Source: Clostridia bacterium
GTDB taxonomy: Bacteria > CBDUZB01 > JAGLHV01
Assembly (NCBI GenBank): GCA_030595925.1
Contig: JAUVLC010000051.1
Coordinates: 1 to 17,579, forward strand
DNA: 17,579 bases
Direction of reading: 5' to 3'
The position numbers and the translations under genes were made by a program. How positions within the stretch are numbered: position 1 is the stretch's first letter; each line of letters opens with the position of its first letter. Below, in pieces: positions 1 through 7,110 of the stretch. Below the pieces are notes generated by a model. It saw only the letters and a list, made by a program, of their open reading frames with translations. It was not told the origin of the DNA and did no database searches.

Positions 1-411
1 GAACATCCTCTTTCCCTTTATAACATAAAAGTAATTTATAGTTTTGAGCCAAACTTAAAAAAAGTGCTCGGAGATGCTAACCAGATACAACAAGTTTTTA
101 CTAATATAATTATAAATGCACTACATGCCATGTCTGAAAAACAAGGAACCCTTACAATTGCTGCCCAAAATAAAAATAAAACCCAGGTTGCAATTTCTTT
201 TTCTGATACGGGTTGTGGAATATATCAGGATAATATCGGTAAAATTTTTGAACCATTTTTTACTACTAAACAGAACGGTAAAGGAACAGGACTTGGTTTA
301 TCTATCAGCCACGAAATTATCAAAAAACATCAAGGGGATATAAAAATAAAAAGTCAAGTAGGAAAAGGAACTACTTTTACCATTTCTTTAGTTGCCTTTA
401 CTAAGCTATAA
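1..411 (+). CDS. Sensor histidine kinase, C-terminal ATPase part (5' end outside window)
   Basis: The reading frame is open from the first base of the window, so the gene starts upstream; the GTG at 64 is internal and should not be taken as the start. The 136 visible residues are a GHKL/HATPase_c domain with the standard ATP-binding boxes: N box around N39 (NIIINALHAM), G1 box DTGCGI (69-74), F box FEPFFT (83-88) and G2 box GKGTGLGLS (93-101). This domain transfers phosphate from ATP to the conserved His of the dimerisation domain, which lies outside the window, so the sensed signal cannot be inferred. The stop is followed 30 bp later by a response-regulator gene in the same direction with its own Shine-Dalgarno sequence, so the two are very likely a co-transcribed cognate pair. 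Kinase identity is secure; the subfamily is not determined. Confidence 0.93.
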   Translation, partial: EHPLSLYNIKVIYSFEPNLKKVLGDANQIQQVFTNIIINALHAMSEKQGTLTIAAQNKNKTQVAISFSDTGCGIYQDNIGKIFEPFFTTKQNGKGTGLGLSISHEIIKKHQGDIKIKSQVGKGTTFTISLVAFTKL

Positions 412-441
412 ATATATAAACCATAATATAAGGAGAAAATT

Positions 442-1962
442 ATGTCGAAAGGGAAAATAATGGTAATTGATGATGAAAAAGTCGTGTGTTATCTAATTAC
501 CGACTTATTAAAAGATAGAGGTTATGATGTTGAATATGCTTTATCCGGAAAAAAAGGACTCTCAATAGCACAACAAAAATCTTTTGATGTAGTTATAACG
601 GATATAAAAATGCCCGAAATAAGCGGCCTTCAAATTATAACCAAATTAAAGAATATTGACCCCCATATAAAGGTTATCGTAATTACAGCTTTTGGAAGTA
701 TGGAAACCGCCCAGCAGTCATTACGATTAGGCGCTTACGATTATATTACCAAACCTTTTGATATAGAAAAAATTCATTTTATAATAAAAAGAGCTATCGC
801 TTCGAGAGAATTAACCCTTACTAATCAGAAACTAATGCACCAACTAAAACGGAATAATATAATATTAGAAAAAAAAGTGAAAGAAAGAACCCATCAATTA
901 ACCCTCCTCTACAAAACAGGATTAGACATTTCTTCTTCTTTAAAATTAGAAACGGTCCTTCGGAAGATCGTAGTCCAGATTAGTGCTCTTATGGACCTGG
1001 AAATTTGTTCTATTCTTTTATGGGATACCGAAAAGGAAGAACTATCTATCAAATGTGCTCAGGGATTAAATAAAAATGTCATTTATAATACAAGAATTAA
1101 AAAAGGGGAAGGAATATCCGGATGGGTATTAAAAAAAAGGGCAGCGTTATTTATTACAGATATAGAATCAGACGATCGTTTTAAAAGAAGATCTCATGAA
1201 AAATACTATACCAGGTCATTAATAAGTGTCCCTTTATCAAGAGAAAAAAATATTATTGGAGTAATTAACATCAATAATAAAAAAACAAAAAAACCTTTCA
1301 CCAATGATGATTTAGCCCTACTTAAAGAAATAGCGGTAGAAGCAACTATTGCCATTGAAAACGCTATACTTTACAAAAAACTACAAGATACACATTTACG
1401 TACTATTACCGCTTTAACAGCGGCTATCGACGCAAAAGATCATTATACCTGCCATCACTCCGAACAAGTAACTAAATATGCCACAGCCATTGCTAATAAA
1501 ATGAAATTATCCCCTTCCGAAATAGAAACAATAAAGCGCGCCAGTCAATTACACGATATAGGCAAAATAGGAATCCCCGATTATATCCTGACTAAACCGG
1601 GTAAATTAAATAATAACGAATGGCGGGAAGTAAAACTTCATCCTACCCGGGCAAAAGATATATTGGAACCATTACACTATTTAAAAAATGTAATAACACT
1701 AATTAAACAACATCACGAACGTTATGATGGAAAAGGCTATCCAAGCGGGGAAAAAGGAGAAAAGATTGAACTTGGGGCACGTATAATGGCAATTGCTGAT
1801 TCCTTTGATGCAATGACATCGGAAAGGCCTTACCGAAAAAAATTTACTCTGGAAGAAGCAATTGAAGAACTCGAAAAAAATAAAGGAACTCAATTTGACG
1901 CAAAAATAGTAGACATTTTTGTTATACTTTTAAAGAACCACCCTGATTTGCTTACTCCATAA
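442..1962 (+). CDS. Response regulator with REC, GAF and HD-GYP domains (probable c-di-GMP phosphodiesterase)
   Basis: The 506-residue protein has a receiver domain at about 5-120, with acidic residues D10/D11, phospho-acceptor D54 (VITDIKMPE), T82 and K104. A short helical, probably coiled-coil linker follows (about 122-155), then a GAF domain (about 160-312) and an HD-GYP domain (about 318-500). HD-GYP hallmarks are present: H371-D372 in LHDIGKIGIPD, H424-H425-E426 and the GKGYP signature at about 430-434. Catalytically complete HD-GYP proteins hydrolyse cyclic di-GMP, so the predicted output is a phosphorylation-controlled drop in c-di-GMP rather than DNA binding; there is no HTH. The GAF domain could bind a further small ligand. 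AAGGAG at 430-435 lies six bases before the ATG. It follows the kinase gene at 1-411 and ends facing coaBC. Domain calls are secure; the metabolic output is inferred from the family. Confidence 0.93.
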   Translation: MSKGKIMVIDDEKVVCYLITDLLKDRGYDVEYALSGKKGLSIAQQKSFDVVITDIKMPEISGLQIITKLKNIDPHIKVIVITAFGSMETAQQSLRLGAYDYITKPFDIEKIHFIIKRAIASRELTLTNQKLMHQLKRNNIILEKKVKERTHQLTLLYKTGLDISSSLKLETVLRKIVVQISALMDLEICSILLWDTEKEELSIKCAQGLNKNVIYNTRIKKGEGISGWVLKKRAALFITDIESDDRFKRRSHEKYYTRSLISVPLSREKNIIGVININNKKTKKPFTNDDLALLKEIAVEATIAIENAILYKKLQDTHLRTITALTAAIDAKDHYTCHHSEQVTKYATAIANKMKLSPSEIETIKRASQLHDIGKIGIPDYILTKPGKLNNNEWREVKLHPTRAKDILEPLHYLKNVITLIKQHHERYDGKGYPSGEKGEKIELGARIMAIADSFDAMTSERPYRKKFTLEEAIEELEKNKGTQFDAKIVDIFVILLKNHPDLLTP

Positions 1963-1967
1963 ATGAA

Positions 1968-1993
1968 AGTCCCCGCAGCAATCTGCGGGGACT
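1968..1993. repeat. Perfect G/C-rich palindrome just after the HD-GYP gene
   Basis: An 11-bp perfect inverted repeat (AGTCCCCGCAG / CTGCGGGGACT) surrounds a CAAT loop, starting 6 bp after the HD-GYP stop codon. A near-identical hairpin, CCCGCAGC-AA-GCTGCGGG, lies at 11278-11295. It could stall or terminate plus-strand transcription, but no T-tract follows (the next bases are CGAAGATTT), so it is recorded as a dispersed palindromic repeat and not as a classical terminator. Confidence 0.8.
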
Positions 1994-2051
1994 CGAAGAT
2001 TTATCCTACATAATTTTTGAGCGGTAAGATACGGGATAATTAAATCTTATA

Positions 2052-2165
2052 CCCTTCGATCCCTCTCAAGGGAATTTATGCTGAGCACTTCGCTTTACTC
2101 AGCATAAACTTAGCTGAAGTGCTCAGGATCAATTCGACTACAGAGTTTTTTCAGAAAAAAACTCT
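2052..2165 (+). repeat. Composite dispersed repeat, copy 1 (with internal hairpins)
   Basis: This element shares two exact blocks with 11278-11365: CAAGGGAATTTATGCTGAG (2067-2085 and 11314-11332) and GGATCAATTCGACTACA (2126-2142 and 11349-11365). Copy 1 carries an extra segment between the blocks, so that TTTATGCTGAG pairs with a downstream CTCAGCATAAA as an 11-bp hairpin. CCCTTCGA at 2052-2059 also occurs in copy 2. The element fills the gap between the convergent HD-GYP and coaBC genes and encodes no recognisable protein. Confidence 0.75.
2142..2165. terminator. Possible bidirectional terminator hairpin between HD-GYP gene and coaBC
   Basis: A perfect 10-bp stem, AGAGTTTTTT / AAAAAACTCT, has a 4-base loop in the convergent intergenic gap, 14 bp beyond the coaBC stop. 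The T-run sits inside the stem, and the bases after it in the plus direction are only moderately T-rich (AAGTTTTATT). Its position between converging genes favours a termination role, but the stem is A/T-rich and thus weak. Confidence 0.4.
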
Positions 2166-2179
2166 AAGTTTTATTGAAA

Positions 2180-3394
2180 CTATCGTTTCAAAGGAAAAAA
2201 ACTCAAAATTTTATTAATAATAAAAAAAGCAACTTTTTTTTTGTCAAGAAAAGGATATGTTTCTATATTATCTTCCCTGTCAATAATAGTTATTTTATTA
2301 GTTTGTTTTCCGAAAGATTCTTTTACTTTATTTGCTACAATAAAATCCAGATTTTTTTTAATTAATTTATTTTTGGCATTTCTTTGCAAATGGCCTGTTT
2401 CAGCAGCAAACCCAACTAAAATCTTATTCCCTTTTTTATTTCCCAACCCGGCAAGAATATCCGGGGTTTTTACTAATGGAAGCATCATTCTTTCGCTCTT
2501 TCTAATTTTATTTTTCGCTTTTTTGTCAGCGCACCAATCAGAAACAGCTGCTGCCCCGATAAAAACATCTACTCCGGGGAAATATTTTTTAACTTCTTTT
2601 TCCATTTCCAAAGCACTTTTTATAGAAACAACTTTAACCTCTTCAGGAAAAGGTAAGTGCGTTGGTCCGCTTATTAAAATTACCTCCGCTCCTCTTTCCT
2701 GAGCCTCCCGGGCTAAAGCATATCCCATTCTCCCAGTAGAAGGATTAGAAATAAATCTCACCGGATCCAAATATTCCCGGGTAGGGCCAGCTGTAACCAA
2801 AAATTTTATCCCCAAAAAATCTTTCTTTTTTATCTTTCCTTCTTTTAATATTTCCACAACTTTATCTGCAATTTTATCTATTTCCAGCAGTCTTCCTTCT
2901 CCTTTTGTCCCACAAGCTAAAAAACCTGTTTCCGGACCGGCAAAGATAAATCTTTTTTCTTTTAATTTTTTTATGTTTCCCTGAACAATTTCATTTTCAT
3001 ACATATTTTTATTCATAGAAGGACATATTAAAATAGGAACCCTGGCCGCCAAGACTACACTACTCAGCAAATCATCAGCTAATCCTCCCGCTAACTTTCC
3101 GATAATGTTTGCAGTAGCAGGTGCAATTAATATTAAATCAGCGATTTGTGCTAAAAATATATGATTAACCTGCCCTCCTGTAGTTTCTTCAAAAATATCT
3201 TCCATTACCGGATTCCCGGATATAGTCTGAAGTGTTACAGGGGTAACAAACTGTTTTGCAGAAGAGGTCATCACACAAATCACTTTTGCCCGTAATTTCA
3301 CCAGTTTCCTGACTAAATCACAAATTTTATAAGCGGCAATACTACCGCTAATACCTAAAACAATAGTTTTATTCTTTAACACAATTATACCCAC
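2180..3394 (-). CDS. coaBC: Bifunctional phosphopantothenoylcysteine decarboxylase / phosphopantothenate-cysteine ligase
   Basis: CoaBC (Dfp) couples 4'-phosphopantothenate to cysteine and then decarboxylates the product to 4'-phosphopantetheine on the way to coenzyme A. The 404-residue length is typical. The N-terminal CoaC flavoprotein half (about 8-185) shows GISGSIAAYK, active-site H78 (QVNHIFLA), the PSMNKNM motif (125-131) and the flexible-flap ACGTKGEGR (160-168). The CoaB half (about 193-400) has TAGPTREYLDPVRFISN from 201, STGRMG (219-224), AAAVSD (281-286) and a Lys/Arg-rich KIRKS segment near 297-301. The start given is GTG at 3394. A second GTG at 3382 (residue 5, giving MLKNKTIVLG) matches the usual family N-terminus and is equally plausible; neither has a strong Shine-Dalgarno. 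It is the last gene of the gmk-rpoZ-coaBC cluster, 40 bp after rpoZ. Confidence 0.95.
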   Translation of the reverse strand: MGIIVLKNKTIVLGISGSIAAYKICDLVRKLVKLRAKVICVMTSSAKQFVTPVTLQTISGNPVMEDIFEETTGGQVNHIFLAQIADLILIAPATANIIGKLAGGLADDLLSSVVLAARVPILICPSMNKNMYENEIVQGNIKKLKEKRFIFAGPETGFLACGTKGEGRLLEIDKIADKVVEILKEGKIKKKDFLGIKFLVTAGPTREYLDPVRFISNPSTGRMGYALAREAQERGAEVILISGPTHLPFPEEVKVVSIKSALEMEKEVKKYFPGVDVFIGAAAVSDWCADKKAKNKIRKSERMMLPLVKTPDILAGLGNKKGNKILVGFAAETGHLQRNAKNKLIKKNLDFIVANKVKESFGKQTNKITIIDREDNIETYPFLDKKKVAFFIINKILSFFPLKR

Positions 3395-3434
3395 TTAAGT
3401 AAAAAACCGGTTCTTTTGTAAATACGGAAAGGAC

Positions 3435-3722
3435 TTATTTTTTACTTTTATTTTTAGAAGATTTCACTTCTTCTTTCGGAGAAGACTTTTCGTTACTTAT
3501 TGCTTCCTCTTCTAAACTCTCTTTAATTTCTTTTTTGTTTACTTTTTTAAAAAGTATATTTTCAAGAGCTTCCTTGGCTAAGAAATAATTGTTTTTGAAT
3601 TCTTTATTTTTTTTCTTTCTTAAAATTCTAGCATATTGAATTGCTAAATACACTAACTCATATTTACACATCTGCGAATCTAAAACCATTTCCTCAAACA
3701 AATCTTTTTTTTCATCACTCAT
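3435..3722 (-). CDS. rpoZ: DNA-directed RNA polymerase omega subunit
   Basis: Omega is a small non-catalytic RNA polymerase subunit that helps fold and keep beta-prime in the core enzyme. This 95-residue protein has the omega core in its first half: KYELVYLAIQYARILRKKK (about 20-38), matching the family pattern of S/N-x-ELV-x-x-A-x-x-x-AR followed by a basic stretch, then AKEALENILFKKV. The last 30 residues are a low-complexity Lys/Glu/Ser tail and probably disordered. The position between gmk and coaBC is the typical bacterial location for rpoZ and strongly supports the call, because the sequence itself is short and divergent. AAGGGGTG lies about six bases before the ATG. Gaps of 57 bp from gmk and 40 bp to coaBC suggest co-transcription. 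Confidence 0.85.
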   Translation of the reverse strand: MSDEKKDLFEEMVLDSQMCKYELVYLAIQYARILRKKKNKEFKNNYFLAKEALENILFKKVNKKEIKESLEEEAISNEKSSPKEEVKSSKNKSKK

Positions 3723-3779
3723 CTTTTACACCCCTTTTTATGAATTTTATAATATTTAAACATTACAAAAAAATCTTTA

Positions 3780-4433
3780 TTATTTTAAATTATAGTTAAG
3801 AAAGTTATTTAGTGTATTCTTTAAATAAAAATTTCTTATTCGCATTTGTTCACTTATGATTATATTTTTTAAATGCTCCGTTGCTTCTTCTATATTGTCA
3901 TTTATAATTAAGTAATCATATTTTTTAATTTCCTTTAATTCTTTTCTTGCATTTTCCAATCTTCTTTTTATTGTTTTTTCATCATCTTTTTTTCTTTCCC
4001 GTAATCTTTTTTCTAATATTTTCATTGAAGGAGGCATTATAAATATTAGAACACTATTTAAAGGATATTTCTTTTTTATTCTTAGACCTCCCTGAACATC
4101 AATATCGGAAATCACATTGTTTCCCGCACTTAAATATTCCTCTAAAAAATCTTTGGGAGTTCCATAATAATACCCATGAACCATTGCCCATTCAGACAAT
4201 TTTTCCTGTTTGATTTTTTGACCAAAATCATTTTCCGAGAGAAAAAAATAATCTTTCCCATTTTTTTCTCCTTTACGGGCTGAACGGGTAGTCATTGATA
4301 TTGAAAAAACAAGATTGGGAACAATTTTTAAGACTCTTTTACACAAAGTAGTCTTTCCCCCTCCTGAAGGAGCTGAGACAACAAACATTATTCCTTTAAA
4401 AATATCATTGTTCTTTTTGCTATTTTTATTCAT
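3780..4433 (-). CDS. gmk: Guanylate kinase
   Basis: Guanylate kinase converts GMP to GDP with ATP in the cytoplasm, supplying GTP, dGTP and (p)ppGpp synthesis. The 217-residue protein has the P-loop APSGGGKTT (21-29), the GMP-binding segment TTRSARKGEKNGKDY (about 48-62), a GMP-contacting region MVHGYYYGT (84-92), DIDVQGG (110-116) and a lid with RLRERKKD (143-150). The chosen ATG gives about 15 residues before the first beta strand, somewhat longer than usual. An alternative ATG at residue 16 has AAAGGA only three bases upstream and would trim the first strand, so the longer form is preferred. It is the first gene of a gmk-rpoZ-coaBC unit. A 268-bp repeat-filled gap separates it from rluD upstream. 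Confidence 0.95.
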   Translation of the reverse strand: MNKNSKKNNDIFKGIMFVVSAPSGGGKTTLCKRVLKIVPNLVFSISMTTRSARKGEKNGKDYFFLSENDFGQKIKQEKLSEWAMVHGYYYGTPKDFLEEYLSAGNNVISDIDVQGGLRIKKKYPLNSVLIFIMPPSMKILEKRLRERKKDDEKTIKRRLENARKELKEIKKYDYLIINDNIEEATEHLKNIIISEQMRIRNFYLKNTLNNFLNYNLK

Positions 4434-4501
4434 CTTAATTTTTGCCTTTTCTTCTTTAAACTCATGCTTGTCGTTTCTGTCTATGAATTTAAATCCCCCT
4501 A

Positions 4502-4521
4502 CCCCCCTTTTTCAAAGGGGG
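4502..4521. repeat. C5T3/A3G5 hairpin repeat in the rluD-gmk gap
   Basis: CCCCCTTT-TTC-AAAGGGGG is a perfect 8-bp stem with a three-base loop (4503-4521), preceded by AAATCCCCCTAC. From memory, very similar hairpins are scattered through intergenic DNA of many bacterial genomes; this was not checked here. On the minus strand it lies about 70 bp upstream of gmk and could act as a processing or stability element in an rluD-gmk readthrough transcript. It lacks a following T-tract in that direction. Confidence 0.7.
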
Positions 4522-4540
4522 AAAGATTGTCTTTGTTTTT

Positions 4541-4669
4541 GTCTTTAGTCTTTTGTCTTTAGTCTTTTGTCTTTTGTCTTTAGTCTTTTGTCTATGGACT
4601 ATCGACTGTGGACTATGGACTGCCTTTATCTTTTGTCTATGGACTATCGACTGTGGACTATGGACTTTT
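4541..4669 (+). repeat. Degenerate 7-bp tandem array (GTCTTTW to GACTATG) with a duplicated 37-bp block
   Basis: The stretch 4541-4621 reads as eleven in-phase heptamers. It begins GTCTTTA, GTCTTTT and changes at 4590 to GTCTATG, GACTATC, GACTGTG, GACTATG. After eight intervening bases, the 37-bp block at 4585-4621 repeats exactly at 4630-4666. Related heptamer runs occur at 7059-7110 and, inverted, at 17438-17465. No protein-coding role is apparent in either strand. Confidence 0.85.
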
Positions 4670-4701
4670 GTTTGTCTTTATCTTTAACCAATGCACCGTA
4701 T

Positions 4702-5682
4702 TTATAACTTATAACTTTTTTCCAATAATTTCAATGTTTCGTTAAAATCATCAGGTATCGGCGCTGTAAATTTTATTCTTTTTTTTTGTGCGGGATGTAC
4801 AAAATCCAATTCATACGCATGCAATAATTGCCTTTTTATTTTTTTTTCTCCCACAGTCCATTTTGAAGAATAATCCCTATCCCCTAATATCGGATACCCT
4901 ATATAAGCAAGATGCACCCTAACTTGATGGGTACGCCCTGTTTTAGGCTTAACTTCCAATAAAGTAAAATCCGCAAAACGTTTCAACACTTTAAATCTGG
5001 TAATTGCTTCTTTCCCTGCATAAGAACCCACTGCCATTTTTTTCCTTTCATACACTGATCTTCCTAAAGGGGCAACAATTTCCCCTTTTTTATCTTTTAT
5101 TTCCCCGGATACCAAAGCCCAATAAGTTTTTTTTATTTCCCTTTTTTGAAACTGTTTAGCCAAAAAAAATTGGGTCTTTTTTGTTTTAGCCACTAATATT
5201 ATTCCGGAAGTGTCCTTGTCTAAACGATGAACAATTCCCGGCCGGTTATCCTCATAAGCAACAAAATCTTTCCATACAGATGACTTTTTTTTATCTTTTG
5301 CTGCCGAATTCATTGCATAATATAAAAGAGCATTAACCAATGTCCCGTTTGGATGCCCGCATGCCGGATGAACAACCATGCCTGCTTGCTTATTTAAAAC
5401 AATGAGCTCTTCATCCTCATATATTATATTCAGAGGAATATTTTGTGCCTGAATATTTTCATTTTTCGCCGGCAAAAAAGTTATTTCAATAACTTCCTCT
5501 TTTTTTACTAAATAATTAACTTTCGGGAAAAAATCTCCTATCTTTACTTTTTGTTCCTTGATTAATTTTTGAAAATAATTCCGTGAATAATCAGGGAAAT
5601 AATCAGCCAAATAAGTATCTATCCTCATTTTTTCTTTTTTGCTTATAATCTTAATTGTCTTCGAAAAATTTTCATTTATCAT
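4702..5682 (-). CDS. rluD: RluA/RluD-family 23S rRNA pseudouridine synthase
   Basis: The enzyme isomerises specific uridines to pseudouridine, most likely in 23S rRNA helix 69 if it is a true RluD. The 326-residue protein has an N-terminal S4 RNA-binding domain (about 18-70) and an RluA-type catalytic domain (about 85-320). The catalytic motif is GIVHRLDKDTSG (149-160), with nucleophile D155, and GRTHQVRVHL lies downstream. RluC- and RluD-type enzymes share this architecture, so the exact target site is uncertain. The ATG lies inside the 3' end of lgt, an 11-bp overlap, with only a weak purine-rich sequence upstream, which suggests translational coupling. The lspA-lgt-rluD order supports an RluD-like ('YlyB') assignment because such genes often sit beside lspA. 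Confidence 0.88.
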   Translation of the reverse strand: MINENFSKTIKIISKKEKMRIDTYLADYFPDYSRNYFQKLIKEQKVKIGDFFPKVNYLVKKEEVIEITFLPAKNENIQAQNIPLNIIYEDEELIVLNKQAGMVVHPACGHPNGTLVNALLYYAMNSAAKDKKKSSVWKDFVAYEDNRPGIVHRLDKDTSGIILVAKTKKTQFFLAKQFQKREIKKTYWALVSGEIKDKKGEIVAPLGRSVYERKKMAVGSYAGKEAITRFKVLKRFADFTLLEVKPKTGRTHQVRVHLAYIGYPILGDRDYSSKWTVGEKKIKRQLLHAYELDFVHPAQKKRIKFTAPIPDDFNETLKLLEKSYKL

Positions 5683-6445
5683 TTTTCTCTTTTTGATTAT
5701 TCCTAAATCGATAGTGAATTCCTATTGCTATACAAAAAATAATTAAAGATATAATTTGAAAAACGGAAAAACAACCGATTGTCGCACCTCTTTCGTCTCC
5801 TCTCCAAAATTCTATAAAAAACCGAAAAACAGAATAGCAAATAACATACAATATAAATATCTGCCCTTTATAGTGTTTATGTTTTTCCATTTGTAACAAA
5901 AAAAGAAAAATCATAAAGTTCCCCACGGAAGAATATATCTGTGTAGGATGAATCTTAATGCCTAAAGGAGCTAAACTATAAGGGTTTTTAAAAATCACTC
6001 CACACCAGGAAGAACAAACCTTTCCATAGCAACATCCGGCACAAAAACAACCTATTCTCCCTATACTATGCCCTAAAGCAATTACCGGAGCATATAAATC
6101 CGCTATTTCCCATAAATCAAGCCGTTTCTTAAATATAAAAACAGTGGCAGCTAAAATAGCAGTAATAAATCCGCCATAAAAAACCAATCCCCCTTTCCAT
6201 ATTTTAAAAATTTCCATAGGATTAGAAAGATAAAAAGAAAAATTGATGAAACCTGCTAAAAGCCTTGCCCCAATAATACCGGAAATTAAAATAATTAAAG
6301 TTAAATCATAAATAATTTCCTCTTCTATTTCCTGTTTTTTAGCTCTATAAAGGAGCACTTTCAAACCTATCAGAAAAGCCAATGCCATAAAAAACCCATA
6401 GGTATGAATTGTAAAAAAAGAAGTTTTTAATAATATTGGATACAT
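5672..6445 (-). CDS. lgt: Prolipoprotein diacylglyceryl transferase
   Basis: Lgt transfers diacylglycerol from phosphatidylglycerol to the lipobox cysteine of prolipoproteins at the inner membrane, the first step of lipoprotein maturation. The 257-residue protein is strongly hydrophobic with about seven membrane segments. Family landmarks are the N-terminal IHTYG (13-17), the Lgt signature GRIGCFCAGCCYG (129-141) containing essential R130, HPTQIY (166-171), and RFFIEFWRGDERG (208-220) with the C-terminal Arg. The signature is unusually cysteine-rich (C133, C135, C138, C139), a variant also known in other lineages. It lies 2 bp after lspA, the enzyme acting next in the same pathway, and overlaps rluD by 11 bp. 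These three genes are almost certainly one transcript. Confidence 0.95.
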   Translation of the reverse strand: MYPILLKTSFFTIHTYGFFMALAFLIGLKVLLYRAKKQEIEEEIIYDLTLIILISGIIGARLLAGFINFSFYLSNPMEIFKIWKGGLVFYGGFITAILAATVFIFKKRLDLWEIADLYAPVIALGHSIGRIGCFCAGCCYGKVCSSWCGVIFKNPYSLAPLGIKIHPTQIYSSVGNFMIFLFLLQMEKHKHYKGQIFILYVICYSVFRFFIEFWRGDERGATIGCFSVFQIISLIIFCIAIGIHYRFRNNQKEKNDK

Positions 6446-6447
6446 TT

Positions 6448-6906
6448 TTACCTTTTAAACCGAGACAATAGTTTGGATTTTTCCCCTAAAATACTAAATA
6501 AAAAAATCATAGAAATTCCGATACAAATAAAACTATCGGCAAAATTAAAAATAGGCCAGATACGAAAATCAAAAAAATCAATAACTTCTCCCCTGATTAT
6601 TCGATCAAAAAGATTACCTAAAATGCCTCCTAAAATAAAACCCAGAGGTAAACAAAAAAAAGATTCTTCCTTACTTAATTTTCTGTACAGAGAAACAACT
6701 ATTATTATTCCAATAAAAGAAATTATAATAAAAAAAAAGTTTCCCTGCGGAAAAATACCGAAAGCAGCTCCTCTATTCATAATATAGGTAAAGTGAAAAA
6801 CATTTTTTATTATAGGGATGGATTGTCCCATATCCATCTTATTAACCACCAATAATTTAGTGGCCATATCTAAAAAAAACACAGCTAATGCAACCAGATA
6901 AAACAT
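6448..6906 (-). CDS. lspA: Lipoprotein signal peptidase (signal peptidase II)
   Basis: LspA cleaves the signal peptide of diacylglyceryl-modified prolipoproteins in the inner membrane. The 152-residue protein has four predicted membrane segments (about 2-20, 57-75, 83-100 and 120-142). The catalytic aspartates are D101 in GNLFDR and D124 in FNFADS, and the conserved NRGAAFG motif (44-50) is present. The ATG is the only reasonable start, but its AAAGGAG is about 13 bases upstream, longer than the usual spacing, so initiation may be inefficient or use another element. It is followed 2 bp later by lgt. Upstream, a 245-bp gap containing heptamer repeats separates it from ileS, although lspA and ileS neighbour each other in many bacteria. 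Confidence 0.95.
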   Translation of the reverse strand: MFYLVALAVFFLDMATKLLVVNKMDMGQSIPIIKNVFHFTYIMNRGAAFGIFPQGNFFFIIISFIGIIIVVSLYRKLSKEESFFCLPLGFILGGILGNLFDRIIRGEVIDFFDFRIWPIFNFADSFICIGISMIFLFSILGEKSKLLSRFKR

Positions 6907-7018
6907 AATTATAAACTATCTCCTTTAATCTTTTTTGAATTAGTCGCTTTGCTCCAGCAGAAACAAGCATTTTCAAACCGCTTTTTTTAAAACCTCAATT
7001 TAATCAATTTAAACTTCT

Positions 7019-7110
7019 TTTGTCTTTTTCTTTTTTCTTTTTTCTTTTGCCATTAGCAGTCTTTTATCTTTGTCTGTTATCTATGGACTATGGACTGTCG
7101 ACTATGGACT
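7019..7110 (+). repeat. Pyrimidine tract plus 7-bp GACTATG-type array between ileS and lspA
   Basis: A run of CT-rich repeats (7019-7048) is followed from 7059 by seven in-phase heptamers: GTCTTTT, ATCTTTG, TCTGTTA, TCTATGG, ACTATGG, ACTGTCG, ACTATGG, then ACT. The same two-part layout, a TCTTT-rich run turning into GACTATG-type units, appears at 4541-4669 in the same orientation. On the minus strand this sequence lies just after the ileS stop and before lspA. No ORF or clear terminator is visible in the gap. Confidence 0.75.

Noticed and set aside
1968-1993. Rho-independent terminator for the HD-GYP gene
   Set aside because: The stem is strong but no T-tract follows and a sister palindrome occurs upstream of rpmB, so it is listed as a repeat.
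2241-2702. A 153-codon plus-strand open frame opposite coaBC
   Set aside because: It is fully antisense to a well-supported coaBC gene, has no Shine-Dalgarno and a low-complexity composition.
4585-4666. Two identical 37-bp direct repeats resembling a minimal CRISPR array
   Set aside because: The intervening sequence is only 8 bp, the repeat is internally made of 7-bp units, and no cas gene is present. It is a tandem repeat duplication.
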